Shown piece after piece: positions 16,282 to 25,572 of a stretch of 57,906 bases of DNA (positions are counted from its first letter, which is position 1; every line of letters begins with the position of its first letter). The DNA is from Hondaea fermentalgiana (Eukaryota > Sar > Bigyra > Thraustochytrida > Thraustochytriidae). The notes beneath the pieces are model-generated. The model saw only the letters and a program-made list of their open reading frames with translations. It searched no databases and was not told the DNA's origin. The stretch spans positions 26,957 through 84,862 of the forward strand of contig NPFB01000145.1 in the NCBI GenBank assembly GCA_014084085.1. The letters are read 5' to 3'. The translations under genes and the position numbers were made by a program.

Positions 16282-16353
16282 TGCTCGCGGGCGGAATTGA
16301 ACCACCGACCATTCGCTTACTAAACGAACACTCTACCACTGAGCTACGCGGGC
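16282..16353 (-). tRNA. tRNA-Thr (AGU), copy 4
   Basis: Identical 72-nt gene to copies 1 and 3, separated from copy 3 by the inverted-repeat element and a (GCAAAA)n repeat. A ~15-base T run (plus strand A's at ~16261-16275) follows at the 3' side. It lies ~400 bp upstream of the 3R-MYB gene, on the opposite strand. Confidence 0.93.
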
Positions 16354-16749
16354 TCGCCTCCCTATTTCGGGCGTTGGGAACCAAGACGCCCCCGGAACTT
16401 CTATACCAGCGTCTGCAGATCCGGTCCACGCTCGATTTCGCCGGGACTCGGGCTCGATCGCGAAGAAGACTCTCTGCGCCCGGCCGCCCGACCGCCCGAC
16501 CGCCCGACAGACGCGCAGACACGAACAGACAGACGCGCGTCGGAGCCCCGAAGAGCGGCGCGGCGCGGCAGGCGCGCTCGCTCGCCCGCTCGCTCGCTCG
16601 CCCGCTCGCCCGCACGCACGCGCGGGGCCAGGAACCCGTGCCCTTCTCTCCGCATGCCCGCGGCGACGGCGAGCGCGGGCAGCAGAGAGCGAACGAACAG
16701 AACCCCGGGTCCGTGCCGGGTCCGAGAGCGGCGAGGCTTGGCAGAGGCG
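16354..16749. promoter_or_regulatory. Upstream region of the 3R-MYB gene
   Basis: GC-rich leader between tRNA copy 4 and the MYB gene, with CGCTCGCTCGCCCG-type repeats near 16575-16620. The MYB frame is open through part of it, with a weaker-context ATG at 16654. Confidence 0.5.
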
Positions 16750-17634
16750 ATGGTGGAGCCGCGCGAGCGCGGGGACTCGACGGACAGCGGCGGGTCGTGG
16801 GCGTTCGAAGCGCTCACGCCCGGCGGGTCGAGGTGCTCGACGCCCTCGGTGTTGGGCAAACGCACCCGCCGCGATGCCTGGAGCGAGGACGAGGACGAGA
16901 CCTTGCGCGAGCTCGTGGACCGCTACGTGGAGGGCAGCTGGAGCGAGGTGGCTACGCGTCTGCCTGGCCGCAGCGCCAAGCAATGCCGCGAGCGATGGAA
17001 GTTCAATCTGAGCCCCGACATCAATAAGGCGAGCTGGGCCGCCGAGGAGGACGCGCTGCTGGTTCGTCTGCAGCAGACCGCGGGGAATCGCTGGGCTTTC
17101 ATCGCGCGATCCTTTGATGGGCGCACCGAGAACGCCATCAAAACTCGATTCCGAAGTTTGCAGCGCGCGGCGCGAAGAAAGTGGTCCTACGAAGAGGATT
17201 GTTTACTGCTCGAAATGCGCACGCAGCGTGGTTGTCGTTGGGACACAATTGCGGCAGCCTTGCCAAAACGCTCAAAGAATGGAGTGAAAATGCGCTACAA
17301 AGAGCTCACTTCTCGGCCGCCTCCTGTAGCTGCTTCGGCTCCATTGCCCTCTGCAGCGGCTGCTTTTTTGCAATCTTCCCTTGCACCTGCTGCGGTTTTG
17401 CCGCCTCAACATGGCGCGCGAGCACTTTCGACATTGTACCCTTCGCCAGTCGATCCGCGTGTCATGTGGGGGCCTTGCGGCTACGGGCCCATGCCTTATT
17501 ACGCAATGGGCGTATCTCCCTTGGCCTCGCCACGAAGCTCGTTTGCGCGGCCTGCACCTGTGCCGCAAAAATCGAGCAAGCGCGAGGACGAAGTTCTTGC
17601 GGCTACCGCGCTTTTGAATCTATGTGCAGACTAG
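16750..17634 (+). CDS. 3R-MYB-type DNA-binding protein
   Basis: 294 residues from the ATG at 16750 (context GCGATGG), or 326 from the weaker ATG at 16654. Three consecutive SANT/MYB repeats are visible: R1 (DAWSEDEDETLRELVDRY ... SAKQCRERWKFNL), R2 (ASWAAEEDALLVRLQQ ... NAIKTRFRSL) and R3 (RKWSYEEDCLLLEMRT ... NGVKMRYKEL). Each keeps the regularly spaced aromatic residues and the recognition-helix WxxIA / R(T/S) pattern. R3 has Met/Tyr instead of the usual final Trp. The C-terminal third is Ala/Pro-rich and probably an activation or interaction region. c-MYB-type 3R proteins commonly control cell-cycle genes; the target here is unknown. Confidence 0.88.
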   Translation: MVEPRERGDSTDSGGSWAFEALTPGGSRCSTPSVLGKRTRRDAWSEDEDETLRELVDRYVEGSWSEVATRLPGRSAKQCRERWKFNLSPDINKASWAAEEDALLVRLQQTAGNRWAFIARSFDGRTENAIKTRFRSLQRAARRKWSYEEDCLLLEMRTQRGCRWDTIAAALPKRSKNGVKMRYKELTSRPPPVAASAPLPSAAAAFLQSSLAPAAVLPPQHGARALSTLYPSPVDPRVMWGPCGYGPMPYYAMGVSPLASPRSSFARPAPVPQKSSKREDEVLAATALLNLCAD

Positions 17635-18731
17635 GAGACCAAGTCATGGGTCTTTTATTTGCCTCATCATGTTTTTCTCTCGCCGCGAGGTCTCTTGAAT
17701 TCTCATTTGCTGTGCGGTATCAAGACAGGCCCACGCGTGCGCGCACATTCAAGTCTACATGTAAATAATGAGCAAACTCAACGCCACTCGGTTGGAGGGA
17801 AACCTCCTGCTACGGTGCTCAGACCTAACATCAAAACCCTGCAACTTTATCCAATGTATAGCCTAAATTCGCAAGTTCAGGGTTTGTCCTTTTGCCACGT
17901 TTCATGTGCCCACGGGCAAAGAGCTTCGCAAGAGCCTATAGTCTCTTTCTCTTTCTTTTCTCTTTTTCGATCAACGAGATCTTTTTGCTTTTCTTCCATT
18001 TCACGATCCAATTCGTGCCGTGAAAGATAATAAGCAGGCAAGCACGTCGTCGCCCTTTGTCTTCCCTCCTCCTCGTCCACCACCTCCTCAAGCTGGCCCC
18101 AAAAGAAAAATATACACGATGCTCCGCAATCCTCATCTTGATGAAACCGCGTAAAATTCAGAACTGCCTCGCCTGTGATCCGTCCCGCACCGACACACCT
18201 CGTCCCGCCTCGACGCGCGTCGCCAAGACCCGGACGCTCTCGCTCCACGTCGCGCGCTCATCGTCTTCGTCCTTCTTCGTGGCAACGCGGATGTCCGACG
18301 CTGCCTGCATTCTCATCATGCCGGGGCCCAAATCGAGGGTAACCGCCTCGACGCGCCGTTTCATCAACCGCCAGTACGATCTATCTATCTATCCACCTAG
18401 CAGGCTAGCTAGTATCCATCCACCCTACCGCACGCGTAGGCAGCGACTAGCGTCTACGGTAGGACCCAGAGCGCCCCGGCAGGATGCGAATCCAAGCTCT
18501 CGCCAGTCCGAAAAAGGCGGCTCGCTCGCGCAAAGCAAGCAAGCGAACGGCGAGCGAGCGCGCGGGAGACCGGGTCGACGGCGCGGCGCGACTGCGCAGG
18601 AGGCGGCAGGTCGCAGCTCGCTCCGCTCCGGCCGCGCGCACAGCCTGGGGAAGCCTTGTGTCGGGGCAGCAAGCCACGAGACGGCGCGTCCCACGCGAGG
18701 GAAATTGCCCCGTGCGTCGCAGGCAGGCACT
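17635..18731. other. Intergenic region upstream of MCC alpha
   Basis: About 1.1 kb. The MCC frame is open upstream to 18057 but that segment (rich in Arg, Ser, Ala) has no similarity to carboxylases and an unsuited start, so it is taken as leader/promoter. Contains short CTAT repeats near 18379-18395. No other gene recognised. Confidence 0.55.
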
Positions 18732-20930
18732 ATGAGGCGGTTCTTACAGCGTCAGCTCTCGACGGCGGCGACGGCGACCGCGAATGGCGGCGCGATCGCT
18801 AACGAGTCAGCGCCCATGTTTGACAAGATTCTCGTCGCGAATCGCGGAGAAATCGCGTGCCGCGTCTTTCGTACGGCCAAGCGTCTCGGTGTGCGCACCG
18901 TGGCAGTCTACAGCGATGCCGACGCGAACGCGGAGCACGTCAAGCAGGCCGATGAGGCGTACCGTCTTGGTGGCGCGGCCGCGTCCGAAAGCTACCTCGT
19001 GGGCGAGAAAATCTGCGAGATTGCTAAAGCCTGCGGCGCTCAAGGTATCCACCCGGGATATGGCTTCCTTTCCGAAAATTCTGGCTTTGCCGAGCTGTGC
19101 GCCTCGAATGGACTCACCTTTATCGGCCCTCCCCCAAGCGCCATCGTGAGCATGGGCTCCAAGTCCGAGTCGAAAAACATCATGGAAGCCGCCAAGGTCC
19201 CCTGCACGCCGGGTTACCATGGTGAGGACCAGACGCTCGAAACCCTCGTGGAAGCTGCCAAGAAGATTGGATTTCCTGTCATGCTCAAGGCCGTCATGGG
19301 CGGCGGTGGCAAGGGCATGCGCGTCGTCGAACGTGAAGAGGACCTTGCCGAGAACATTGAGGCCTGTCAGCGCGAAGCGCTCGCATCCTTTGGCGACGAG
19401 CGTATTCTCATTGAAAAGTTCCTGCGCAAACCCCGTCATATTGAGCTTCAGGTCTTTGCCGACACCTTTGGCAACACTGTCCATCTGTATGAGCGCGACT
19501 GCTCCGTTCAGCGGCGCCATCAAAAGGTGCTCGAGGAGGCCCCAGCTCCCGGCATGCCCGAGGCCCTTCGCGAGAAGATGGGTTCAGCCGCCGTCGCCGC
19601 AGCCAAGGCCGTGGGCTACGTTGGCGCTGGCACCGTCGAGTTCATGGTCGACGCTGATCAGGGTGAAATGACCGCAGACTCGCCATTTTATTTTATGGAA
19701 ATGAACACGCGTCTTCAAGTTGAGCACCCCGTCACGGAAATGGTCACCAATGTCGATCTCGTCGAGTGGCAGCTTCGTGTTGCCAGTGGCCAGCCCCTGC
19801 CCGTCAAGGACCAGTCCGAGGTTCGTCTCGGCGGCCACTCTATTGAGGCACGCGTCTATGCCGAGAGCCCTGGCGCTGGGTTCTTGCCGGGATCGGGAAA
19901 AATCCGCCACCTCCGCGAGCCGCAGCTCACAGACCCGCGCCAGCTCCGCATCGAGACCGGAGTGAGCGAGGGCGATACTGTCTCTGTCTTTTACGATCCA
20001 ATGATCAGCAAGGTCGTTGTCCACGGTCCGGATCGCCGTGCTGCGCTTCGCCAGCTCGACTTTGCCCTCAACCAGTACCGTGTTGTCGGTGTGCCCACCA
20101 ACATTGAATTTCTTCTTTCCTGCCTGCGTCACCAGGCTTTCCAGGATGGCGGTGTTGGCACGGATTTTATCGCCAAGTACCAGGATGAGCTTCTCGGCCA
20201 GCCTCCTGGCGTCGAAGCAGACGCGCGGGCGGCTGCACTTGCCGTCGCGGCTCGCGCACTCATGGCTGCGCCAACGGCATCCCCCGTCCCTCTTCCCTAT
20301 GGCTTTCGTCTTTCGGGTCCCATGCAGCAGCGCATTGCCCTTGATCTCATCACGGATGATGGAAGCGCCGCGCGCCGCGTGGATGTCCTGGCAACCTCAG
20401 TCGAGACCGATCCGCGCCCAGACGCCTCGGAGATCGCTTTTAGCGTTTCTGTTTCGCCGACACTCGAGGCCGACGCTAACCCTGCAGAGGCAGATGAACC
20501 CCGCGTCGTCGAGGTTCTGGCGGATCCGCGTCAAGTGGGTCGCGAGGTGCTCTCCGTTACTGTCGACGGGCGCCCCACGCGCATTGCCCCGGTGATTGAT
20601 CCCAAGACGGGCGACCTTTGCCTCTTTGACGCCTCTTCGGGCGTTGGTGCGCTGCCTCGTCTCTTGTACCGCGTTGCTACTGTCCCTCAGGCGCTTGGGC
20701 CTGAGGCTGCGGGTCTTGGCGGCGCCGTCAAGGCGCCCATGCCCGGCAAAATCATCAAGGTTCTTGTGTCGCCCGGCGACGAGGTCACCAAGGACCAGAC
20801 GCTCATCATCGCCGAGTCCATGAAGATGGAGACTCAGCTCAAGGCCCCCGTCGATGGTACTGTTCAGGAGGTCAATGTTTCCGCCGGTGATTTTGTCAAT
20901 GATGGCCACGTGCTCTGCGTCGTCGAGTAA
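18732..20930 (+). CDS. MCCC1: Methylcrotonoyl-CoA carboxylase subunit alpha, mitochondrial
   Basis: 732 residues, close to the family's ~725. It carboxylates biotin with ATP and bicarbonate for methylcrotonyl-CoA carboxylation in leucine breakdown in the mitochondrial matrix. The presequence (MRRFLQRQLSTAATATANGG) is Arg/Ser/Ala-rich. The biotin carboxylase domain starts FDKILVANRGEIACRV and contains HPGYGFLSEN, the ATP-grasp loop GGGGKGMR (~190-197), ERDCSVQRRHQK and EMNTRLQVEHPVTEM. The C-terminal biotinyl domain has biotin-accepting Lys698 in ESMKME, ~35 residues from the end. GYHGEDQ and the overall wording follow MCC rather than PCC or pyruvate carboxylase. The beta subunit is not in this window. 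Confidence 0.92.
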   Translation: MRRFLQRQLSTAATATANGGAIANESAPMFDKILVANRGEIACRVFRTAKRLGVRTVAVYSDADANAEHVKQADEAYRLGGAAASESYLVGEKICEIAKACGAQGIHPGYGFLSENSGFAELCASNGLTFIGPPPSAIVSMGSKSESKNIMEAAKVPCTPGYHGEDQTLETLVEAAKKIGFPVMLKAVMGGGGKGMRVVEREEDLAENIEACQREALASFGDERILIEKFLRKPRHIELQVFADTFGNTVHLYERDCSVQRRHQKVLEEAPAPGMPEALREKMGSAAVAAAKAVGYVGAGTVEFMVDADQGEMTADSPFYFMEMNTRLQVEHPVTEMVTNVDLVEWQLRVASGQPLPVKDQSEVRLGGHSIEARVYAESPGAGFLPGSGKIRHLREPQLTDPRQLRIETGVSEGDTVSVFYDPMISKVVVHGPDRRAALRQLDFALNQYRVVGVPTNIEFLLSCLRHQAFQDGGVGTDFIAKYQDELLGQPPGVEADARAAALAVAARALMAAPTASPVPLPYGFRLSGPMQQRIALDLITDDGSAARRVDVLATSVETDPRPDASEIAFSVSVSPTLEADANPAEADEPRVVEVLADPRQVGREVLSVTVDGRPTRIAPVIDPKTGDLCLFDASSGVGALPRLLYRVATVPQALGPEAAGLGGAVKAPMPGKIIKVLVSPGDEVTKDQTLIIAESMKMETQLKAPVDGTVQEVNVSAGDFVNDGHVLCVVE

Positions 20931-20978
20931 AAAAAAAGAGCTGGTCGGGGCTGGGCTACGTACAGTACAGTCTCTCTT

Positions 20979-21015
<37 letters not shown>

Positions 21016-21281
21016 CTCTTCTTTTCTTTTTCGTACCACCGTCACCACTTCTTCAAAACTCAATCTTTTTACTTATTTGTGCATTGAACTTGAAAAAGCC
21101 ACCCAAGGAGCTTGTGCAGGTATGTTCACAAAAAAGGAATAATTACGAGTTAGGCCTACCTTTGCTGCTGCTCGTCTTGAGATGAAGACTCGGAAAGTCC
21201 TCGGCTTGCCGGCCATGGGCACTGGACTGGCTGCTCTCATGTTTCTGCTCCGACATAGGATCTGACGCCCAAGGAAAATTT
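20931..21281. other. Convergent intergenic region with (CT)n
   Basis: About 350 bp between convergent 3' ends, with a (TC)n tract at ~20971-21009 just behind the MCC stop, like the CT tract behind the first gene. No gene seen. Confidence 0.6.
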
Positions 21282-21791
21282 TTAGATCTGGAAAACATTG
21301 AGCGTCATTGCAACGAATGAATAGTACCCCGAGACGGCAACAGTCTCAACGATTTCCTTGTCAGAAAAGTATTTCTTCATGTCAGCGTAGGCCGCATCAG
21401 AGGCATGCTTGGCGCTGGCGACCTCGTGAGCGAACCTCTGCAGGGCAGCCTCGCGAGAGTCCCCTTCGAGTTGCTTTCCAGCATCAAGAACTCCAATGAC
21501 ATCCTCGGGAACGCCGGCTTTTCGCGCTTCCTCCACATGAATATCCCATTCCAACTTGCAGTTGCACGCCTTCGCCGTGGTTAAAATGACAATTTCAGAC
21601 TCGCGTAGCGGCAGGTCCGTCTCGTAGCGACAGATACGTCCCAGTCCCTGTGCCGTTTGTGCGAGATCCGGGTTCGCCAGCCACGGGCCAAAGGGCCCGC
21701 GCGTCCCCGTCGTCCTTGTGCGCGCAATCTCGTCCAGGATTTCCTTTTGGCGCGCATCAGGCTCGGTAGGGCCCTTGAATCTCTCCGCCAT
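21282..21791 (-). CDS. Carboxymuconolactone decarboxylase (AhpD-like) family protein
   Basis: 169 residues from the ATG at 21791. The all-helical CMD fold is suggested by PLRESEIVILTTAKACNCKLEWDIHVEEARKAGV, the usual helix with a Cys-containing motif and the trailing His followed by an A-x-G-V turn. The Cys pair is CNC rather than the CxxC of peroxidase-active AhpD, so a peroxidase role is uncertain. Such single-domain proteins occur widely as decarboxylase- or reductase-related enzymes of unknown substrate. No targeting peptide. It is transcribed divergently from the CNNM-type transporter gene. Confidence 0.78.
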   Translation of the reverse strand: MAERFKGPTEPDARQKEILDEIARTRTTGTRGPFGPWLANPDLAQTAQGLGRICRYETDLPLRESEIVILTTAKACNCKLEWDIHVEEARKAGVPEDVIGVLDAGKQLEGDSREAALQRFAHEVASAKHASDAAYADMKKYFSDKEIVETVAVSGYYSFVAMTLNVFQI

Positions 21792-22358
21792 GGTCTCGAA
21801 CTCACAGCAAATCCTTGCGCAAACCCCTCGCGCAGGACCCCGCCGTCGTCGAAGGCGACCTCGTACGGCTGCGTGCAAAAGCGCAACGCAAAGGCTCAGG
21901 CTGGACCGGGCCAAGTCGGGCCTCGAAACCCCGCCCGCGAGAGACCCGCCGAGACGGCTCCGCTGCGCTCGTCCGGTCCGATCCGATTCGACCCGCGCCA
22001 CGTCGCCCGGAACGAGGGTCAGGCGCCGCAGAGCGTCGCGTCGCGTCGCGGCGCGGCGCGGCGCGTGAGTCTGGAGCGGCGGCTCGAGGTCGCGCGGAGA
22101 GGAAGAAGATATTCTGCCTCGGGCCGAGTTCGCTGCGCCTTGCTCAGAAGATCGACTGACGCCCAGGCAGAGGCGGGCGGGCAGCCACTGGCGAGCAGTA
22201 CCCTTGCGGAGCTTGCGCGAGCGCGCGAGGGAGCGAGCACAGCATCGAGGCTTGGGCGTACGCGGCGGAGGACCCTTTTCCAGGCGCAGGTCCCACGTCT
22301 CTGAGAACGTCTCGCGTCTCCCGTCTCACGCGCGCTCGACGCCGGGAAGAACGCCAGC
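21792..22358. promoter_or_regulatory. Shared divergent promoter, CMD-family and CNNM genes
   Basis: 567 bp of very GC-rich sequence (GCGTCGCG and GCGCGGCGCGGCG runs near 22030-22065) between divergent starts. Long open frames here are compositional; none looks like protein. Confidence 0.55.
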
Positions 22359-24200
22359 ATGGAGGATAACGTGGGCCTCGAGCCCGTGGGGAGCTGGGAG
22401 TTCTTCGTGAACGCCGGGCTCGCGCTGGGGTGCGTGTGCCTGGCCGCCCTGGCCGCCGGCTTGACGATGGGCCTGGTGGCCATCGAGCCCTTTCGCCTGC
22501 AGATTCTCCTGGAAACCAAGGAGGAGCACTGCACGAGCAGACGGCAGAGACAGGAGCTCCGCGACGAGCAAAAGGCAGCGCGGTCCATCCTACCCGTGGT
22601 CTCGCGCCATCATCTTCTGCTCGTAACGCTGCTCTTGCTTAACTCGCTGGCCAACGAATGTCTGCCACTTTTCCTCGACGAGATCGTGCCTTCCTGGATC
22701 GCCATCATCCTCTCGGTCACGCTCGTTTTGCTTTGTGGCGAGATCATCCCCAGTGCAATCTTCACCGGTCCGAACCAGCTCTTTGTGGCTGCGCGCTTCG
22801 TGCCTCTCGTCAAGGGCGTCATGCTCTTGCTCTGGCCCATCGCCTACCCGATCAGCCGCATTCTCGACTATTGCCTCGGCGAGGAGCACGAAGATAAGTT
22901 CAACAAGGCCGAGCTTCGTGCGCTTGTCAAGCTACATGCGCAAAACCGCAACCCGAGAACGCGCAAGCCCTCGCGATCCGACGCGCAGCGCGATCGGGCG
23001 CGAAGTCAAAACAGCGACCCCAACGCCGCCGCGGCCGCCATGGCAGCCTCCCTCGTTCAAAGCGATGACGGCCGGCCACGCCTAGGCAGCCGCGTGTCGT
23101 CGGCAGAGATCAGGACCAAGCTCACCGAGCTTGGTGTTGACGAACGGACCGCTTCCATGGCAGCCATGGCTACGGCCGCTGCCCAGCAGGCGATCGATGA
23201 GGAAGAGTCTGACTTTTGGAACAACGACCCTGGTCACGGTGAAACCATGAATGCAGCCATCGGGGTCATGCACGCAGCCTCGTCCTCTGCCAACATTGAC
23301 GTCGAAGACCAGCCAACGCCCCCTCGCTCTCCTCTCTCGCACGCAGGCAGCATGGCTACTGCACATACTGAGGGTGGCCTTGAGGTTGACGAGATTCTCA
23401 TCATGAACGGTGCTCTTGACCTGAAAGAGACCACCGCAGAAGACATTATGATTCCCCTCATGCATGTGTACATGCTCAGCACTGAAGACTCTCTCACCAT
23501 GTCCAAGCTGGCCGACTTGGTGGCCCAGGGCCACAGCCGCATACCCGTCTACGACAAGGACCGAACCAACATCCGGGGTCTTTTGCTCGTGAAAAAGCTT
23601 ATTGTTGTCGACCCCAACGACTCTCGCCGCGTGGACACCCTCTTTTTGCGCATGCCTATTTTTGTCAAGCCGGACACGACCTTGCTCGTACTACTCAACG
23701 AGTTTCAGAAGGGCCACAGCCACATGGCCATTGTCACCGATCAGCCCGACATCATGGAGAAGAACCTTCGCGCCGACGAACCCATTGACGACTCCGTTCA
23801 CGTTTTTGGCATTTGCACGCTCGAGGACATCATGGAGGCTCTCATTCGTGAGGATATTAGCGACGAAACGGACTATGCCGTCAGCGTCAAGCAGGCTCTC
23901 TTCACGCAGCAGCGTATTCAGCGCTTGCGCCAGCTCGCCCTCAACCAAAAGAAGCAGCGCAAACTTGCCCTATCCGGCGTTGCCGCCCTCATGGGCGCCA
24001 AGTCCCGCAACAAGACTGCCAATGCCTCCTATGGAGCTGTCCGCACGGGTTCCTCAATCCAACATCGCTCGAGCGCTGGGGCCTCCTCTTCCACGGGAGG
24101 CTCCTTTTCTTATTCGAATCCACCGCCTGTATCTGCGGAAGCATCGCACAGAACGCCTTTGCTTCACCCAAGCGATAGCACCGAGGACCAGAACCTCTAG
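22359..24200 (+). CDS. CNNM/DUF21 metal-transport membrane protein with CBS pair
   Basis: 613 residues from an ATG. The N-terminal ~180 residues form a DUF21 domain with about four hydrophobic helices (LALGCVCLAALAAGLTMGL, SWIAIILSVTLVLLCGEIIPSAIF, VKGVMLLLWPIAYPI) including the conserved GLTMGL and GEIIPSA motifs. A charged and Ala/Gln-rich linker (~185-345) precedes a CBS pair (~355-500: AEDIMIPLMHVYML, GHSRIPVYDKDRTNIRGLLL, GICTLEDIMEALI). The C-terminal ~110 residues are Ser-rich. CNNM/Mam3-type proteins transport or sense Mg2+ at plasma or endomembranes; a Mg2+ or Mn2+ role is inferred. Confidence 0.9.
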   Translation: MEDNVGLEPVGSWEFFVNAGLALGCVCLAALAAGLTMGLVAIEPFRLQILLETKEEHCTSRRQRQELRDEQKAARSILPVVSRHHLLLVTLLLLNSLANECLPLFLDEIVPSWIAIILSVTLVLLCGEIIPSAIFTGPNQLFVAARFVPLVKGVMLLLWPIAYPISRILDYCLGEEHEDKFNKAELRALVKLHAQNRNPRTRKPSRSDAQRDRARSQNSDPNAAAAAMAASLVQSDDGRPRLGSRVSSAEIRTKLTELGVDERTASMAAMATAAAQQAIDEEESDFWNNDPGHGETMNAAIGVMHAASSSANIDVEDQPTPPRSPLSHAGSMATAHTEGGLEVDEILIMNGALDLKETTAEDIMIPLMHVYMLSTEDSLTMSKLADLVAQGHSRIPVYDKDRTNIRGLLLVKKLIVVDPNDSRRVDTLFLRMPIFVKPDTTLLVLLNEFQKGHSHMAIVTDQPDIMEKNLRADEPIDDSVHVFGICTLEDIMEALIREDISDETDYAVSVKQALFTQQRIQRLRQLALNQKKQRKLALSGVAALMGAKSRNKTANASYGAVRTGSSIQHRSSAGASSSTGGSFSYSNPPPVSAEASHRTPLLHPSDSTEDQNL

Positions 24201-24537
24201 TTCTGGATTTCTCCACATCGAACAGAAAAAAATTGATTTTCTTTAAAAATCGTGTTGGGTGTTCATTCTGAGTCAACCCAGCCCTTCTTGCCCGAGACAT
24301 GAGTGCAAAACTAAGCCTAGGGCCTAGGTGTCGCGGTGCATTGTCGCTGGGGCTCGTCCAGAAAGAAAGTCATGGGCTTCACAGGTAGTTCCGAAGCACC
24401 GCACGAGGTTTTTCCCTTGGAGACGAAATTTACAAAAAGTCACAAACCCTTTGGACCTCACTATCTCTAGCTTATTGCGTGATAATTTCAAGAGTGCTAC
24501 ATGCATGCTATAGTGCGTTACAATCCCAAAGAGTATG
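24201..24537. other. Convergent intergenic region
   Basis: 337 bp of AT-richer DNA with a CCTAGGGCCTAGG near-palindrome around 24315-24327. No gene seen. Confidence 0.5.
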
Positions 24538-25035
24538 TCACATATTTGCGAAAAGGAAAGAGACGAAGAAGCTTGTGATCATGAGACCTGACCACCCTCT
24601 CGCGGGTTTAAAAGAAGAAGCTGCAATGGATGTGGCAGAGGTCACCTCGGCGAAACACGTGCCACCATATTGGTCGCGGCAAACCACAGGGACGTTGATG
24701 GAGTTGCCGTTTTCGTCATGATTTTGCACCCATGCGTTCGTCGCATCGTAGCCCCAATTTTCAATCTTGTAAGAGGACTGCGTCGAGTGACTTAGGCACC
24801 GTGAGTTAAGTTTCCAGCACGATGTTCGGCTCCCCGCATGCGTGCAATGGTCGCAGTTCAGTGTTGAGCCACCTGGCAGACAAATTTGTAGCGCAATGCC
24901 TTCGGCATAATCTACAGCGGCTCCGCTTTGTATCGGGTAACAACTCGACGCCTGCGACAAAGGGACAAGGAGTGTCACGACGGCAAAGATCAGCGCGGTC
25001 GTCGCCACGACCGATAGGCGTGCTTTCGCGCGCAT
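24538..25035 (-). CDS. Small secreted Cys-rich protein, possibly GPI-anchored
   Basis: 165 residues. A clear signal peptide (RLSVVATTALIFAVVTLLVPLSQASS) is followed by a ~110-residue region with eight cysteines (CYPIQ, ICLPGGSTLNCDHC, TSCWKLNSRC, VVCRDQYGGTC) and a hydrophobic C-terminus (GLMITSFFVSFLF) after a small-residue/charged segment, the layout of a GPI-attachment signal or a single membrane anchor. I do not recognise the family. Lower GC content than its neighbours. Nearby genes give no hint of function. Confidence 0.7.
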   Translation of the reverse strand: MRAKARLSVVATTALIFAVVTLLVPLSQASSCYPIQSGAAVDYAEGIALQICLPGGSTLNCDHCTHAGSRTSCWKLNSRCLSHSTQSSYKIENWGYDATNAWVQNHDENGNSINVPVVCRDQYGGTCFAEVTSATSIAASSFKPARGWSGLMITSFFVSFLFANM

Positions 25036-25572
25036 ACTTGCTTCGAACGAACTCCAGTCTCCGAGTTCGAGCTGGCATCAAAGTCAGGAAAGTGGCCCCT
25101 CATTGCCTTTTGACGGCTCGCGAAAAAAAACTTGAAGTGCAGGAAAAGAAATGACCGTTGTCCGCGAGCGAGCGTTCTGTGTCAGTGAGCGAGCCGTAGT
25201 GAATATTTTTTTTTAATCCCTTCGGCCTATAGCTTTTTCAAGGCGACAAGATCGCGACTTCGAGAACCACTATTCTTCTGACGATTATTTCGTAAGATAT
25301 GATACTCCCAGTCAAGGTGGTTCAAAAAGGTATACGTTCGCGGCGAAGGTACAGATTTGGATTTGATTGCGTCGAGGTCACACTATCTCTAAAGGGGAAA
25401 TCAAGCTTTCACCAGCAGCAACAGCAGCAACAGCAGCAGCAGCAGCAGCAGTAAATGGCAAAGAAAGGAAATTATAATCAATATCCGGGCTACGTGTACA
25501 GCCTGAAAAGTTGTTTTCGTGATTCGCACCAAGCTCCTGTCCGTCTCGTTACACGTGTGATAGATAATAAGG
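25036..25572. other. Intergenic region with CAG-rich repeat
   Basis: About 540 bp, AT-rich, with (CAG/CAA)n at ~25412-25451. The repeat ends in a TAA, and no credible gene surrounds it. It separates the secreted-protein gene's promoter from the 3' end of the Nudix gene. Confidence 0.6.
25412..25451. repeat. (CAG)n microsatellite, noncoding
   Basis: About thirteen CAG/CAA triplets outside any recognised gene, in contrast to the coding polyQ repeats of the HMG-receiver and FSIP1-like genes. Confidence 0.8.

Noticed and set aside
16185..17027. Plus-strand frame running through tRNA copy 4 into the MYB gene
   Set aside because: It reads across a tRNA gene and out of frame through the MYB repeats.
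18057..18731. 225-codon N-terminal extension of MCC alpha
   Set aside because: No ATG with suitable context and no carboxylase similarity; the MRRFLQRQL start gives a normal-length protein with a mitochondrial presequence.
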